Positions 38,779-48,272 of a stretch of 64,000 nt of DNA are shown here, piece after piece. This stretch comes from Candidatus Thiodiazotropha endolucinida. GTDB taxonomy: Bacteria; Pseudomonadota; Gammaproteobacteria; Chromatiales; Chromatiaceae. The notes below the pieces were generated by a model that saw only the letters and a list, made by a program, of their open reading frames with translations, made no database searches and was not told where the DNA came from. Location of the stretch: positions 178,818 to 242,817 of the forward strand of contig NZ_MARB01000005.1 in the NCBI RefSeq assembly GCF_001715975.1. The letters are read 5' to 3'. Both the position numbers and the translations under genes were made by a program. How positions within the stretch are numbered: the stretch's first letter is position 1; each line of letters begins with the position of its first letter.

Positions 38779-39727
38779 GTCTCTTATACAGCGTGCCAGA
38801 GGGCTGGAAGAGGAGATAGCACGTGCGGTAATTGGTCAGCAGCGCGTTGTACATGAAGTGATACTGGCGCTCTACTCTGCCGGGCATGTGTTGGTGGAAG
38901 GGGTGCCGGGATTGGGCAAGACATTGCTGGTGCGCTGCTTGGCGGCGGCAGTGAAGGGATCGTTCAGTCGCATCCAGTTCACGCCGGACCTGATGCCGAG
39001 TGATATTTCAGGTCATATCATGTTTGATATGAAGAGTGAAAACTTCCGGGTACGCAAGGGACCGGTATTTTGTAATCTACTGCTCGCCGATGAGATCAAT
39101 CGTTCTCCGGCCAAGACCCAATCGGCACTGCTGGAGGCGATGCAGGAGCAGCAAGTCACCATCGAAGGCCGTACCTTCCCGCTCTCTCCCCCATTCCTGG
39201 TTTTGGCGACTCAGAATCCCATCGAACAGGAGGGTACCTATCCGCTGCCACAGGCACAGCTCGATCGTTTCCTGCTCAAGGTGTTTATCGACTATCCCGC
39301 CGAGGGAGATGAACAGTCGATGGTAAAACAGGTGACCCGGGGAGTTGTCGGCGATCAGCTCGATACATCCGCCATTCGTCCCCAGTTGGATGCGGACGAG
39401 ATCCCGCAATTGCAATCCTATATCGCGAAACTGGAGATGGATGAGCAGATCATCGATTACGCAGTACGCCTGGTGAGGGCGGCGCGCGACTGGAACGGGA
39501 TCGAGGCGGGTCCCGGGCCTCGCGGGAGTATTGCGCTGCTGCGGGTAGCCAGGGCTGAGGCATTTTTGTCCCAGCGCGACTATGTTACACCTGACGATAT
39601 CAAGGTGGCGGCACTGCCGGTTCTGCGGCATCGTATTCGACTCGCAACCGATCTGGAGATCGAAGGTTATCAGCCGGACGATGTACTGAACGATCTGCTG
39701 GCAAATATACCCGCACCACGCCAGTGA
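38753..39727 (+). CDS. MoxR-family AAA+ ATPase
   Basis: The protein has 324 residues from the ATG at 38753, which is correctly spaced from ACAGGA at 38738-38743; the ATG at 38744 abuts that site. Walker A is GVPGLGKT (about residues 50-57), Walker B lies in LLADEINRS, sensor 1 in LATQNP, and the C-terminal lid contains a GPGPRGSIALLRVARA stretch. MoxR ATPases act as chaperones for VWA or DUF58 partners, and a DUF58 gene follows with a 4-bp overlap. The likely job is maturing or remodelling a cell-envelope complex from this operon. Confidence 0.93.
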   Translation: MVAEAGLSESLIQRARGLEEEIARAVIGQQRVVHEVILALYSAGHVLVEGVPGLGKTLLVRCLAAAVKGSFSRIQFTPDLMPSDISGHIMFDMKSENFRVRKGPVFCNLLLADEINRSPAKTQSALLEAMQEQQVTIEGRTFPLSPPFLVLATQNPIEQEGTYPLPQAQLDRFLLKVFIDYPAEGDEQSMVKQVTRGVVGDQLDTSAIRPQLDADEIPQLQSYIAKLEMDEQIIDYAVRLVRAARDWNGIEAGPGPRGSIALLRVARAEAFLSQRDYVTPDDIKVAALPVLRHRIRLATDLEIEGYQPDDVLNDLLANIPAPRQ

Positions 39728-41028
39728 TCCCCACAACCCGCCTGACAATAGCTTCAGCCCTGTTGATACTGCCGGCACTGCTGGCGGTTTGGTTTCCCTT
39801 TTGGGTGCTATCCTGGAAACTGCTCACACCGCTGCTGTTGTCGCTTGCCCTGCTTGATCTGCTGCGATTACGCCGGTTACCGTCGCCTGAGTTGGTGCGC
39901 AGGGCCCGTACCAGCATGCCCGTGGGTGTCTGGACCGGCGTGGAGCTGGATCTGCGCAACCGGTCGGATATTGCGCTCGATGTTGTGGTTCACGATCACT
40001 ATCCGCAAGGATTCGAAGTGGAACAGCAGCCTCAGTCCCTTGTTGTCCCCGCGCATCGCCAGCTCAATCTGTTTTATCGCGTATTGGCTAAACATCGGGG
40101 TGAGGGGCGGTTCAGTGGCGCCGATCTGGTGATTCGCTCTCCCCTGGGATTGTGGCGACAGAAACGCTTCGTCGACCACCTCACCCAAGTACGCGTATTC
40201 CCGAATTTTCGTGAAATAGCCCGCTACGCCTTATTGGCTACCGACAATCATCTCAGTCAAATGGGTGTCCGCAGGCGGCAACGTCGTGGCGAGGGTAGTG
40301 ATTTCCACCAGCTGAGGGAGTACAGAACTGGGGATTCATTGCGACAGATCGACTGGAAGGCGAGTTCCCGTTATCGCCGCCTGATCTCCAAGGAGTATCA
40401 GGATGAACGTGACCAACAGCTGGTATTCATGCTTGATTGCGGCAGACATATGCGCCATGAAGATGGCGCAGGCGCACATCTCGACCAGGCGTTGAATGCA
40501 ATGCTGCTGCTCTGTTATGTCGCGGACCGTCAGGGAGACGCCGTCGGGTTTCTCAGCTTTGGCGGGGATGAGCGGTGGCAACCGCCGATGAAAGGCGGGG
40601 ACGTGGTGCGACGTCTGCTGGATCGAACCTATGATATCGAATCCACCCTGCAGGCCTCTGACTATCTCGGCGCTGCGCATAAGCTGATGTCGTTGCAGCG
40701 GCGACGGGCCCTTGTGGTCATCTTGACAAACAGCCGTAACGAGGAGCGGGACGATTTGCTGAAGGCAGTGTCTCTACTGGTGCGCAGGCATCTGGTTGTA
40801 ATCGCGGATTTGCATGAGGCGTCGCTGGATACTGTGGTTCAGACGCCGGTAGTCAATCTGCAGGGAGCGTTGCGCTTTCAGGCCGTGATGGACTATCTCG
40901 GGCAGCGGAAACAGGGCCATGAGAGACTCGCTCACCGGGGCGCCCTGATAATGGACTGTCGACCTCAGCAACTGCCGGTCACTCTGGTAAACACCTATCT
41001 CGATGTGAAGGGATCAGGTCGCCTTTGA
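39724..41028 (+). CDS. DUF58-domain protein, MoxR partner
   Basis: The 434-residue protein starts at a GTG overlapping the MoxR stop (GTGA). Two membrane helices lie at about residues 8-45, a beta-rich region follows, and the DUF58 motif REYRTGDSLRQIDWKASSR is at about residues 199-217. A VWA-like segment comes next, starting VFMLDCGRHM, with a DxG rather than the full DxSxS MIDAS pattern. DUF58 proteins are regular MoxR partners of unclear activity. This gene ends the 33180-41028 cluster. Confidence 0.9.
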   Translation: MIPTTRLTIASALLILPALLAVWFPFWVLSWKLLTPLLLSLALLDLLRLRRLPSPELVRRARTSMPVGVWTGVELDLRNRSDIALDVVVHDHYPQGFEVEQQPQSLVVPAHRQLNLFYRVLAKHRGEGRFSGADLVIRSPLGLWRQKRFVDHLTQVRVFPNFREIARYALLATDNHLSQMGVRRRQRRGEGSDFHQLREYRTGDSLRQIDWKASSRYRRLISKEYQDERDQQLVFMLDCGRHMRHEDGAGAHLDQALNAMLLLCYVADRQGDAVGFLSFGGDERWQPPMKGGDVVRRLLDRTYDIESTLQASDYLGAAHKLMSLQRRRALVVILTNSRNEERDDLLKAVSLLVRRHLVVIADLHEASLDTVVQTPVVNLQGALRFQAVMDYLGQRKQGHERLAHRGALIMDCRPQQLPVTLVNTYLDVKGSGRL

Positions 41029-41052
41029 GATGAAGGGTGTTGTAAAAGCAAG

Positions 41053-41108
41053 CCGCAAATCGACGCAAATAGTGATAAGTCCGCAAATGAACGCGACTAA
41101 ACGCAAAT
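41053..41108. repeat. CGCAAAT repeat cluster (four units)
   Basis: CGCAAAT occurs at 41054, 41064, 41082 and 41102, with GCCGCAAAT and CGCAAATGAACGC contexts shared with the inverted repeat at 29380-29590. It lies between the DUF58 gene and pssA. Confidence 0.75.
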
Positions 41109-41246
41109 ATTATTTCAACAAAGCATCATGACATCAGGTGGTGCGTAAGTGGGCCCCTGCTTTACGCTGCTGACTTAACCAGCTCAGCAGTTGAATATTG
41201 TGGGTATAAAGGAATCATTCAGTGTGGCGCTTTTGATGATCAGCCT

Positions 41247-41255
41247 TGTTATAAT
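41247..41255 (+). promoter_or_regulatory. Extended -10 promoter for pssA
   Basis: TGTTATAAT is a perfect extended -10 (TGn-TATAAT), 33 bp upstream of the ATG. No good -35 is visible, which fits the extended -10 class. Confidence 0.55.
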
Positions 41256-41287
41256 CCTTTAAATTATCAGTTAATCTGGTCGGAACT

Positions 41288-42058
41288 ATGGAGCCTGAAG
41301 AGATCAAGCAGAAGAAAAGAAGTCGAGGGATCTATCTGTTACCGAACCTGTTTACGACCGCCGCCCTGTTTGCAGGCTTCTATGCCATCCTGGCGGCCGT
41401 CAACGGTAAATATGAGATCGCATCCGTCGCTATCTTCGTTGCCATGTTGATGGACGGCCTGGACGGGCGTGTGGCGCGGATGACCAAGACCCAGAGCGCC
41501 TTCGGTGCAGAATATGACAGTCTGTCGGATATGGTGTCGTTTGGGCTGGCTCCGGCCCTGGTCGTCTACATCTGGGCATTGAGTGATCTTGGTAAACTGG
41601 GCTGGCTGGCGGCCTTTATCTATACCGCCACAGCCGCCTTGCGACTGGCCCGGTTCAATACCCAGCTGACCAATACGGATAAAAAATATTTTCAAGGATT
41701 GCCGAGCCCGTCTGCGGCAGCCATCATGGCCGGGGGGGGCTGGCTGGGTGTCGATTATGGTATGGACGGTAATACGCTGGGCTGGCCGGCCGCGATTATA
41801 ACCACCCTCACCGGATTACTGATGGTGAGTAATTTTCGTTATCACAGTTTCAAGGAGATCGACTTCCAGGGCAAGGTGCCGTTTATCGCCCTGGTGGTGG
41901 TTGTGATCGTGCTGGCTATCGTGCAGACCCATCCGCCCACGGTACTGTTTCTTCTGTTTCTTGCCTATGCGATCTCAGGGCCTGTCCTGACTCTGGTCCA
42001 GTTGCGTAAGCATCGCGAGCAAAGAATCACCAGCGAACGCAGGGGTGATGGACCCTGA
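41288..42058 (+). CDS. pssA: CDP-diacylglycerol-serine O-phosphatidyltransferase
   Basis: The 256-residue membrane enzyme makes phosphatidylserine, the precursor of phosphatidylethanolamine. The CDP-alcohol phosphotransferase motif is complete: DGLDGRVARMTKTQSAFGAE followed by YDSLSD (metal-binding Asp residues), near residues 56-81. About seven or eight hydrophobic helices are present. This is the integral-membrane type found in many bacteria, not the soluble PssA of E. coli; symbol usage follows common annotation. A solo MITE terminus follows 12 bp after the stop. Confidence 0.92.
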   Translation: MEPEEIKQKKRSRGIYLLPNLFTTAALFAGFYAILAAVNGKYEIASVAIFVAMLMDGLDGRVARMTKTQSAFGAEYDSLSDMVSFGLAPALVVYIWALSDLGKLGWLAAFIYTATAALRLARFNTQLTNTDKKYFQGLPSPSAAAIMAGGGWLGVDYGMDGNTLGWPAAIITTLTGLLMVSNFRYHSFKEIDFQGKVPFIALVVVVIVLAIVQTHPPTVLFLLFLAYAISGPVLTLVQLRKHREQRITSERRGDGP

Positions 42059-42069
42059 GCGCTATCGGC

Positions 42070-42093
42070 TAGGGCCTGTTAACACTAATCCAA
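42070..42093. repeat. Isolated terminus of the TAGGGCCTGTTAACAC element family
   Basis: The first 23-24 bases match the copy 1 terminus perfectly through TAATCCAA. The flanking base gives CTAG. The rest of an element cannot be recognised; the 230 bp that follow up to leuA hold no supported gene. Confidence 0.85.
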
Positions 42094-42322
42094 GACACTT
42101 GCCCGCTTCTGGGTCGTAGGCAAGGTATCCGGTCAGCTTGGATATTTGTTGCATCTATCCTGTCTACATGCAAGCGGCCTGCGCGCAATCATTACCCTTC
42201 GAGGGTCTCGGATTATCGATGATTGGCATTCCGTAGGGCGTGGGTTATATTCGATTGTTATCTAAAAAAGCCGTTTGGCCGGCAGCCAATCGCTGCCGCG
42301 CTGAATCCTGCTGGAGTGGAGT

Positions 42323-43873
42323 ATGAGCCAAGCCGATCAATTGATCATTTTCGACACGACTTTGCGCGACGGTGAACAGAGTCCCGGTGCGTCCATGACA
42401 AAGGACGAAAAGGTCCGCATTGGCAAGGCCTTGGAAAAACTGCGTGTCGACGTCATAGAGGCGGGTTTCCCGATCGCAAGCCAGGGCGATTTCGAGGCTG
42501 TCTCTGCGGTGGCCAACGTGGTAAAGGACTCGACAGTGTGTGGTTTGGCCCGTGCCCTCGACAAGGACATCGATTGTGCCGGTGAGGCATTGAAAGCGGC
42601 CAATTCAGCCCGTATACATACCTTTATCGCGACCTCGCCCATTCATATGCAGCATAAGCTGCGCATGACCCCGGACCAGGTCGTCGAACAGGCGGTGCAT
42701 GCGGTCAAACGGGCAAGAAGATACACTGATAATGTAGAGTTCTCCGCCGAGGATGCCGGTCGTTCCGAAATCGATTTTCTATGCCGCATCTTCGAGGCGG
42801 TTATCGATGCGGGCGCCTCTACCCTGAATGTGCCCGATACCGTGGGTTATGCCATGCCGCACCAGTTTGGAGACCTGATCCACCGGATGCGTGAGCGGAT
42901 CCCGAATGCCGACAAGGCGATCTTTTCAGTCCATTGTCATAACGATTTGGGATTGGCCGTGGCGAACTCGCTGTCGGCTGTCAGCAATGGGGCGCGACAG
43001 GTTGAGTGCACGATCAACGGTCTCGGTGAAAGGGCCGGCAATGCCTCCCTGGAAGAGGTTGTGATGGCGGTGCGAACCCGGCCCGACACATTTTCCTGCC
43101 AGACCAGGCTGGATAGCACCCAGATCGTCGCCTGTTCCAAGCTGGTTTCCAATATCACCGGTTTTCCGGTGCAGCCCAACAAGGCAATCGTCGGCGCCAA
43201 CGCATTTGCCCATGAATCCGGCATTCACCAGGATGGGGTGCTGAAATCGCGGGAGACCTACGAAATCATGCGTGCGGAGGATGTGGGTTGGAGCCAGAAC
43301 CGCATGGTCTTGGGCAAGCACTCCGGACGCAACGCCTTTCGCACACGCCTGGAGAGTCTGGGAATAAGTTTTGAGTCGGAAGAGGAGCTGAACGCGGCCT
43401 TTTCGCGCTTCAAGGATCTGGCGGATAAAAAGCATGAGATATTCGACGAGGACCTGCAGGCCCTGGTGACAGATACCAAGACCGAATCATTCAACGAAAG
43501 GGTCAAGCTGATCGCCCTCAAGGTCTGCTCCGAAACCGGTGAGACACCTCATGCAGAGGTGACGCTGAGCATCGATGGGGAGGAGGAGTTGGGTGTGGCA
43601 TCGGGTGGTGGTCCCGTGGATGCCGCCTTCAAGGCGATTGAGAGCATCGTCAACAGCGGCACAGAATTACAGCTCTATTCCGTAAACAACATCACCAGCG
43701 GCACCGATGCCCAGGGGGAAGTTACTGTTCGGTTGGAAAAAGGTGGAAGAATCGCCAATGGGCAGGGCGCCGATACGGATATTGTCATCGCTTCCGCGAA
43801 GGCCTATATCAATGCGGTGAACAAGATCCTGGAGCCGGTGGAGAAGGCCCATCCGCAAACCGGGGATGTTTAG
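42323..43873 (+). CDS. leuA: 2-isopropylmalate synthase
   Basis: The 516-residue enzyme condenses acetyl-CoA with 2-oxoisovalerate, the first step of leucine synthesis. The catalytic start [16 protein letters not shown] (about residues 9-24), the metal-binding HCHNDLG (about 211-217) and the [14 protein letters not shown] block are intact, and the C-terminal LeuA dimerisation/allosteric domain (about 390-510) allows leucine feedback. A good ribosome site GGAGTGGAG precedes the ATG. No Leu-rich leader peptide was seen. Other leu genes are not adjacent. Confidence 0.96.
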   Translation: MSQADQLIIFDTTLRDGEQSPGASMTKDEKVRIGKALEKLRVDVIEAGFPIASQGDFEAVSAVANVVKDSTVCGLARALDKDIDCAGEALKAANSARIHTFIATSPIHMQHKLRMTPDQVVEQAVHAVKRARRYTDNVEFSAEDAGRSEIDFLCRIFEAVIDAGASTLNVPDTVGYAMPHQFGDLIHRMRERIPNADKAIFSVHCHNDLGLAVANSLSAVSNGARQVECTINGLGERAGNASLEEVVMAVRTRPDTFSCQTRLDSTQIVACSKLVSNITGFPVQPNKAIVGANAFAHESGIHQDGVLKSRETYEIMRAEDVGWSQNRMVLGKHSGRNAFRTRLESLGISFESEEELNAAFSRFKDLADKKHEIFDEDLQALVTDTKTESFNERVKLIALKVCSETGETPHAEVTLSIDGEEELGVASGGGPVDAAFKAIESIVNSGTELQLYSVNNITSGTDAQGEVTVRLEKGGRIANGQGADTDIVIASAKAYINAVNKILEPVEKAHPQTGDV

Positions 43874-43970
43874 TGGCTTGCAATTGTAATTCCGTGATCG
43901 ATCCATCCGGAGCAGGCTTTGCTGTGGTAAAAAGCCGCACACAGCCCTTCGTCTTCTGCGCCCCTGTAGC

Positions 43971-44738
43971 ATGAAGGAGCCGCGTCGGATTCACTACCTG
44001 AAGGCTATGGGTCTGACTCTATGGCAGCGGCGGATTGTCGCCAAAGCCGGACGGGGGGATGAGTCACGGGAGGGCGCAGAGGATGCCCGGGCGGTTGATT
44101 CAGAAACAGGTGTGGCTCATTCCGATCCGATAGATGAGACGGCACCCGCCTTGGAAGCGAGGGTGAACCCGGAACTCGACGATTGGCAGGAATTGCAGCA
44201 AAGTGTAAAGCGATGCAAAGCATGCGGATTGCGTGCCGGTTGCACACAAACCGTATTCGGTGTTGGTAATCCCCAGGCGGAGCTGCTTGTGATCGGTGAG
44301 GCCCCGGGTGCCGACGAGGACAGGCAGGGCGAACCCTTCGTCGGTCGAGCCGGTCAGCTTCTGAATGGGATGTTGCTGGCCATGGGCTACAAGCGAGAGG
44401 CTGTCTTTATTGCCAACATTGTAAAATGCAGACCGCCCAACAATCGGGATCCAAAGCCGGAGGAGACCCTGAGCTGTGAGCCCTACCTGCAGAGACAGAT
44501 TGAATCGATAAAGCCGAAAGTGATTCTCGCGGTGGGTCGCATTTCGGCACAGAATCTACTCAAAACCGATATCGCCGTGGGTAAACTGCGGGGGCGGATT
44601 CACAGCTTCGGAAATCAGGGCATTCCGTTGGTTGTGACATACCACCCGGCCTATCTTTTGCGTTCCCCCGAACAGAAAGGCAAGGCCTGGCAGGATCTGC
44701 AGCTGGCGCTTTCCGTATTGCGGGGGGATCGAGCGTGA
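43971..44738 (+). CDS. Uracil-DNA glycosylase, family 4 (iron-sulfur type)
   Basis: The 255-residue protein has an N-terminal variable region (residues 1-75), then the Fe-S site [10 protein letters not shown] and the catalytic [20 protein letters not shown] motif, a further cysteine in [11 protein letters not shown], and a C-terminal [10 protein letters not shown] motif with the active-site His. The fold is the one first annotated as phage SPO1 polymerase-related. It removes uracil from DNA. It overlaps rimI by 4 bp, an arrangement common in proteobacteria. Confidence 0.93.
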   Translation: MKEPRRIHYLKAMGLTLWQRRIVAKAGRGDESREGAEDARAVDSETGVAHSDPIDETAPALEARVNPELDDWQELQQSVKRCKACGLRAGCTQTVFGVGNPQAELLVIGEAPGADEDRQGEPFVGRAGQLLNGMLLAMGYKREAVFIANIVKCRPPNNRDPKPEETLSCEPYLQRQIESIKPKVILAVGRISAQNLLKTDIAVGKLRGRIHSFGNQGIPLVVTYHPAYLLRSPEQKGKAWQDLQLALSVLRGDRA

Positions 44739-45202
44739 GTGCCCAGTTACAGGATCCTCTGCTCGGTCTCCGCCCCATGCAAGTGGAGGATCTTCCACAG
44801 GTCATTGCGATCGAGGAGGCGGCCTATCCACACCCCTGGACCCTGGGGATCTTTCAGGACTGTCTGCGTGTCGGCTATTGCTGCTGGGTGGTGAATCTCG
44901 ATCAGCAGGTGATCGGCTATGGTGTGATGTCGGTGGTCATCGATGAGTCGCACATCCTCAATATCTGTATCGATCCCAAATGGCAAGGTAAGGGATTGGC
45001 AGTAAAGTTAATCAGGCGCTTATTGAAAATTGCCCGCCAGCACGGAGCCGAGACGGTCTATCTGGAAGTCAGGGTCGGTAATAAACCTGCAATTGGGCTG
45101 TATAAGAAACTGGGCTTTGTCGAGATAGGAGAGCGGCGTGATTACTATCCTGACCGTAACCAGTCCCGCGAGGATGCATTGATGATGTCACTGGAGTTGT
45201 AG
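44735..45202 (+). CDS. rimI: Ribosomal protein S18 N-alanine acetyltransferase
   Basis: The 155-residue GNAT protein has the acetyl-CoA loop CIDPKWQGKGLAVKLI (Q/R-x-x-G-x-G/A pattern) and YLEVRVGNKPAIGLYKKLGF, the RimI signature. It acetylates the N-terminal alanine of S18. The first residues overlap the UDG gene, consistent with a single transcription unit. A general GNAT role cannot be ruled out, but the match to RimI is strong. Confidence 0.93.
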   Translation: MSAQLQDPLLGLRPMQVEDLPQVIAIEEAAYPHPWTLGIFQDCLRVGYCCWVVNLDQQVIGYGVMSVVIDESHILNICIDPKWQGKGLAVKLIRRLLKIARQHGAETVYLEVRVGNKPAIGLYKKLGFVEIGERRDYYPDRNQSREDALMMSLEL

Positions 45203-45247
45203 CGTCAGGCAAGGAACGCAAGATGAAGAGACGCTGAACTATGCATT

Positions 45248-45949
45248 TTATATCATCTCGTCGATAGTGGAGGGGTTGCTGTGCAGGCTGGCGACGCTGC
45301 CAACGGATTGAAAGGAGGCAATGGCCCGTTGCCCCAAAAACGTATTTTGAGTATTTGCGTCGCCCCCATCGCCGTCACGCTCAGTGGCCTTTTCTCTGTT
45401 TTCCGCCAGCTGCTGACGCTGTTCGGCCTGGATTTCACTTCGTGCCTGGGCGGCCATCGCCGAGGCTTGTGCCGCGACCTGACGATCCTGCGGTGACGGG
45501 TCGGCTGGCGCCAGTGCGGCCCTGCGGACCGTTTCCGCCTGCCTGGCTCGTTCTCTGGGGTCGTCGGTCGATGGCATGCGGATTGAAACCTCTCCTCCGA
45601 CCGCATAGCTACGTCCGTCTGGGCCTCTCTTGTATGTATAGCTGCCACCGCTAGCCAGGCTGCCCGCTGCGGCCCGGTGAGCGGCCTCATGGGCCCGAAC
45701 CTCCCGGTCTCTCTTCTGCAGTTCCCTGACTTCAGCCTGTTCCTCCTGAGTCAGCCGGCTACTCTCCCCGCTCTCGCGGACTGGTCTTTGTGTGGTGCTG
45801 TCACGGGTGGCAGGGGTGGCGGCTGAGTCTGCAGAGGCACCGCCTGATGCATGTTTATCGGGGCTGGCGGCCTGAGCTCCGGGTAGAGTCCGCTCTACCG
45901 CAGATGCGGTATTGCCGAGGCCGGACAGCATGCCGAGGGAGATAGTCAT
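45248..45949 (-). CDS. SprA-like putative metalloprotease (CJM1_0395 family)
   Basis: The 233-residue protein starts best at the ATG at 45949; a TTG at 45979 would add ten residues. The conserved core is REVRAHEAAHRAAAG (HEAAH, a possible zinc-binding HExxH), followed by YTYKRGPDGRSYAVGGEVSI, then an Ala/Gln/Arg-rich helix. The N-terminus is Ser/Thr/Ala-rich low complexity. The family is widespread in proteobacteria, is described as a putative catalytic metalloprotease, and has no assigned substrate. It is encoded alone on the minus strand. Confidence 0.75.
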   Translation of the reverse strand: MTISLGMLSGLGNTASAVERTLPGAQAASPDKHASGGASADSAATPATRDSTTQRPVRESGESSRLTQEEQAEVRELQKRDREVRAHEAAHRAAAGSLASGGSYTYKRGPDGRSYAVGGEVSIRMPSTDDPRERARQAETVRRAALAPADPSPQDRQVAAQASAMAAQARSEIQAEQRQQLAENREKATERDGDGGDANTQNTFLGQRAIASFQSVGSVASLHSNPSTIDEMI

Positions 45950-46105
45950 GGCGTTACCAAATCGTTCCACCTGCCACAATTATAAGCAACAAACCGATAA
46001 ACGGTTTCACGCTGACCCGCAATAACTGCGCTTTCTGAATTAATTTCCCTCGATGGGTCTCTGAAACCCAGATTGGATGAGTCACTACGGTAGCCCTGAA
46101 TGGGG

Positions 46106-46111
46106 TATAAT
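46106..46111 (+). promoter_or_regulatory. Probable -10 box for prfC
   Basis: A perfect TATAAT lies 24 bp before the prfC ATG. No convincing -35 at 17 bp; the transcript leader would be short. Confidence 0.4.
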
Positions 46112-46134
46112 CCGCGACCTTTTAACAGTGAAAC

Positions 46135-47724
46135 ATGGTCTCAATGTCCGAATTACTTGAACAACTCAGCCGGCGACGCACCTTCGCCATCATCTCCCAT
46201 CCGGATGCGGGTAAAACCACATTGACGGAAAAACTACTCCTCTATGGCGGGGCGATCCAGATGGCCGGCACGGTCAAGGGACGCAAAGCGGCGCGCCATG
46301 CCACCTCCGACTGGATGGAGATGGAGAAGGAGCGTGGGATATCCGTCACCTCCTCGGTGATGCAGTTTCCCTACCGGGATGAGATCGTCAATCTGCTCGA
46401 TACCCCCGGCCATGAGGATTTTTCAGAGGATACCTACCGGACCCTGACGGCAGTGGATTCAGCATTGATGGTCATCGATGTGGCGAAGGGTGTCGAGGAG
46501 CGAACGATCAAACTGATGGATGTGTGCCGTTTGCGCGATACGCCGATTCTCACCTTTGTCAATAAACTCGATCGCGAGGGACGCGACCCGCTGGAGATAC
46601 TGGATGAGATCGAGGAAGTGCTGAAGATAAAGTGCGCCCCCGTATCATGGCCGATAGGTATGGGTAAACGTCTGAAAGGAGTCTATGATCTGCGCAGCGA
46701 TACCACCCATCTTTTCAGTGCCACCCATGGTGGCAAGATCCAGGTGGGTGAGGTCATAGAGGGTATCGACAATCCCAAGCTGGATGAACTCATCGGCAGC
46801 CAGGCGGAGGAACTGCGTGAGGAGATCGAGCTGGTGCGTGGCGCCAGCCATGAACTCGACCTGGAGGCCTATGCACGGGGTGAGCTGACGCCGGTGTTTT
46901 TCGGCTCGGCAATCAACAACTTCGGTGTCAAAGAGCTGCTGGATGCCTTTGTCGAGTATGCGCCTGGACCGTTGTCACGCACGACGCAGCAGCGCCTGGT
47001 GGAGCCATCGGAGGCTAAATTCAGTGGCTTTATCTTTAAGATACAGGCCAATATGGATCCACAGCACCGGGATCGTGTTGCTTTTTTGCGTGTCTGCTCA
47101 GGCAGCTACCGCAAAGGCATGAAGATGCGGCATGTGCGGATCGGCAAGACCGTGCAGATCAGCAACGCCATCACCTTCCAGGCCGATGAGCGTCGCCACG
47201 TGGATGAGGCTTGGCCGGGAGATATCATCGGCCTGCACAATCATGGCACTATTCAGATCGGTGATACCTTTACGGAAGGGGAGGAGTTGAAATATGGAGG
47301 AATTCCCTATTTTGCACCGGAGCTGTTTCGCCGTGTGGTATTGAAAGATCCGCTCAAGCAGAAAGCGCTGCTGAAAGGTGTTTTGCAGCTGTGTGAAGAG
47401 GGTGCCACCCAGGTCTTCAGGCCGCTGAAAAACAATGATCTGGTCCTGGGCGCCGTGGGTATTTTGCAGTTCGATGTGGCTGTGGCAAGACTGAAATACG
47501 AGTATAAGGTCGAGGCGATCGTGGAACCCGTCAACGTGGCTACGACCCGTTGGATTGTTTGCAAGGACGAAAAAATGCTGGAGCGATTCAGGGATAAGGC
47601 CTATGACAACCTGGCATTGGATGGGGATGACCAGCTGGTCTATCTGGCACCAACCCGGGTGAACCTCGATCTGGCCATGGAACGTTGGCCGGATATCGAA
47701 TTTCTGGCCACGCGAGAACTTTGA
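46135..47724 (+). CDS. prfC: Peptide chain release factor 3
   Basis: The 529-residue translational GTPase recycles RF1/RF2 from the ribosome. The P-loop is [10 protein letters not shown] (about residues 21-30), followed by [20 protein letters not shown] (G3) and [10 protein letters not shown] (G4). Domains II and III follow to a normal length. A second in-frame ATG at 46144 (MSELLEQ) could be the start. The antisense 231-codon frame over the 3' end is a shadow. Confidence 0.96.
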   Translation: MVSMSELLEQLSRRRTFAIISHPDAGKTTLTEKLLLYGGAIQMAGTVKGRKAARHATSDWMEMEKERGISVTSSVMQFPYRDEIVNLLDTPGHEDFSEDTYRTLTAVDSALMVIDVAKGVEERTIKLMDVCRLRDTPILTFVNKLDREGRDPLEILDEIEEVLKIKCAPVSWPIGMGKRLKGVYDLRSDTTHLFSATHGGKIQVGEVIEGIDNPKLDELIGSQAEELREEIELVRGASHELDLEAYARGELTPVFFGSAINNFGVKELLDAFVEYAPGPLSRTTQQRLVEPSEAKFSGFIFKIQANMDPQHRDRVAFLRVCSGSYRKGMKMRHVRIGKTVQISNAITFQADERRHVDEAWPGDIIGLHNHGTIQIGDTFTEGEELKYGGIPYFAPELFRRVVLKDPLKQKALLKGVLQLCEEGATQVFRPLKNNDLVLGAVGILQFDVAVARLKYEYKVEAIVEPVNVATTRWIVCKDEKMLERFRDKAYDNLALDGDDQLVYLAPTRVNLDLAMERWPDIEFLATREL

Positions 47725-47913
47725 AAAACCACTACCCCAATCGTTGATTTCTTTAATCTCCTTTTGGGGATGGGTGGAGCAGATACTCCACACTTCCGGT
47801 AGCGTTGAAAATCGCCCTTGCTAATCCATAATTATTAATAGAAGACTTTTTCAGAGGCTGTAAACAGCCAGGGTTGTTGATCTCCACTGCCCCGGTAATA
47901 AAGGAGGCAGTCG

Positions 47914-48123
47914 ATGTTTCTAATGCAGAAAAACAGTGAAAAACTGGTAGAAGTGCTGAGTCTGACCGACCTTTTTAATCCAAATCACACTGAGATAATT
48001 GGACGTTTCCATGCGGGAGAAGAGATGCAGGATGCTGAGAGGTTTGCCAAGGATCAGATGAAATTCCCTTCCGGGGAACCACTTCCACAATGCTGGCTGG
48101 ATTCCGAATACCGGCGACACTGA
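47914..48123 (+). CDS. Small conserved hypothetical protein (69 aa)
   Basis: An excellent AAAGGAGG ribosome site (47901-47908) precedes the ATG by 5 bp, which makes this small gene credible. The sequence has a hydrophilic core with FNPNHTEIIGRFHAGEEMQD and ends FPSGEPLPQCWLDSEYRRH. I recall similar short proteins, loosely annotated as acetyltransferase or hypothetical in other proteobacteria, but cannot assign a role. There is no signal peptide or membrane segment. It stands between prfC and the convergent iaaA gene. Confidence 0.75.
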   Translation: MFLMQKNSEKLVEVLSLTDLFNPNHTEIIGRFHAGEEMQDAERFAKDQMKFPSGEPLPQCWLDSEYRRH

Positions 48124-48272
48124 TTGAAGAATGTCTGAACTCACGTATTTGGGGTTGAACTGACATCCGACACCGGAATAGGGCGCTTTTTTTTACGCTT
48201 CCCGATCCTCAGGTGCTGTTTTTGCGAAAGCGAAGCCGCAACAGGTGAATCGTACTCGTATCCGGTTTACTG

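Noticed and set aside
29380-41108. CRISPR array
   Set aside because: CGCAAAT repeats are short, irregularly spaced and partly inverted; there are no uniform spacers or cas genes.
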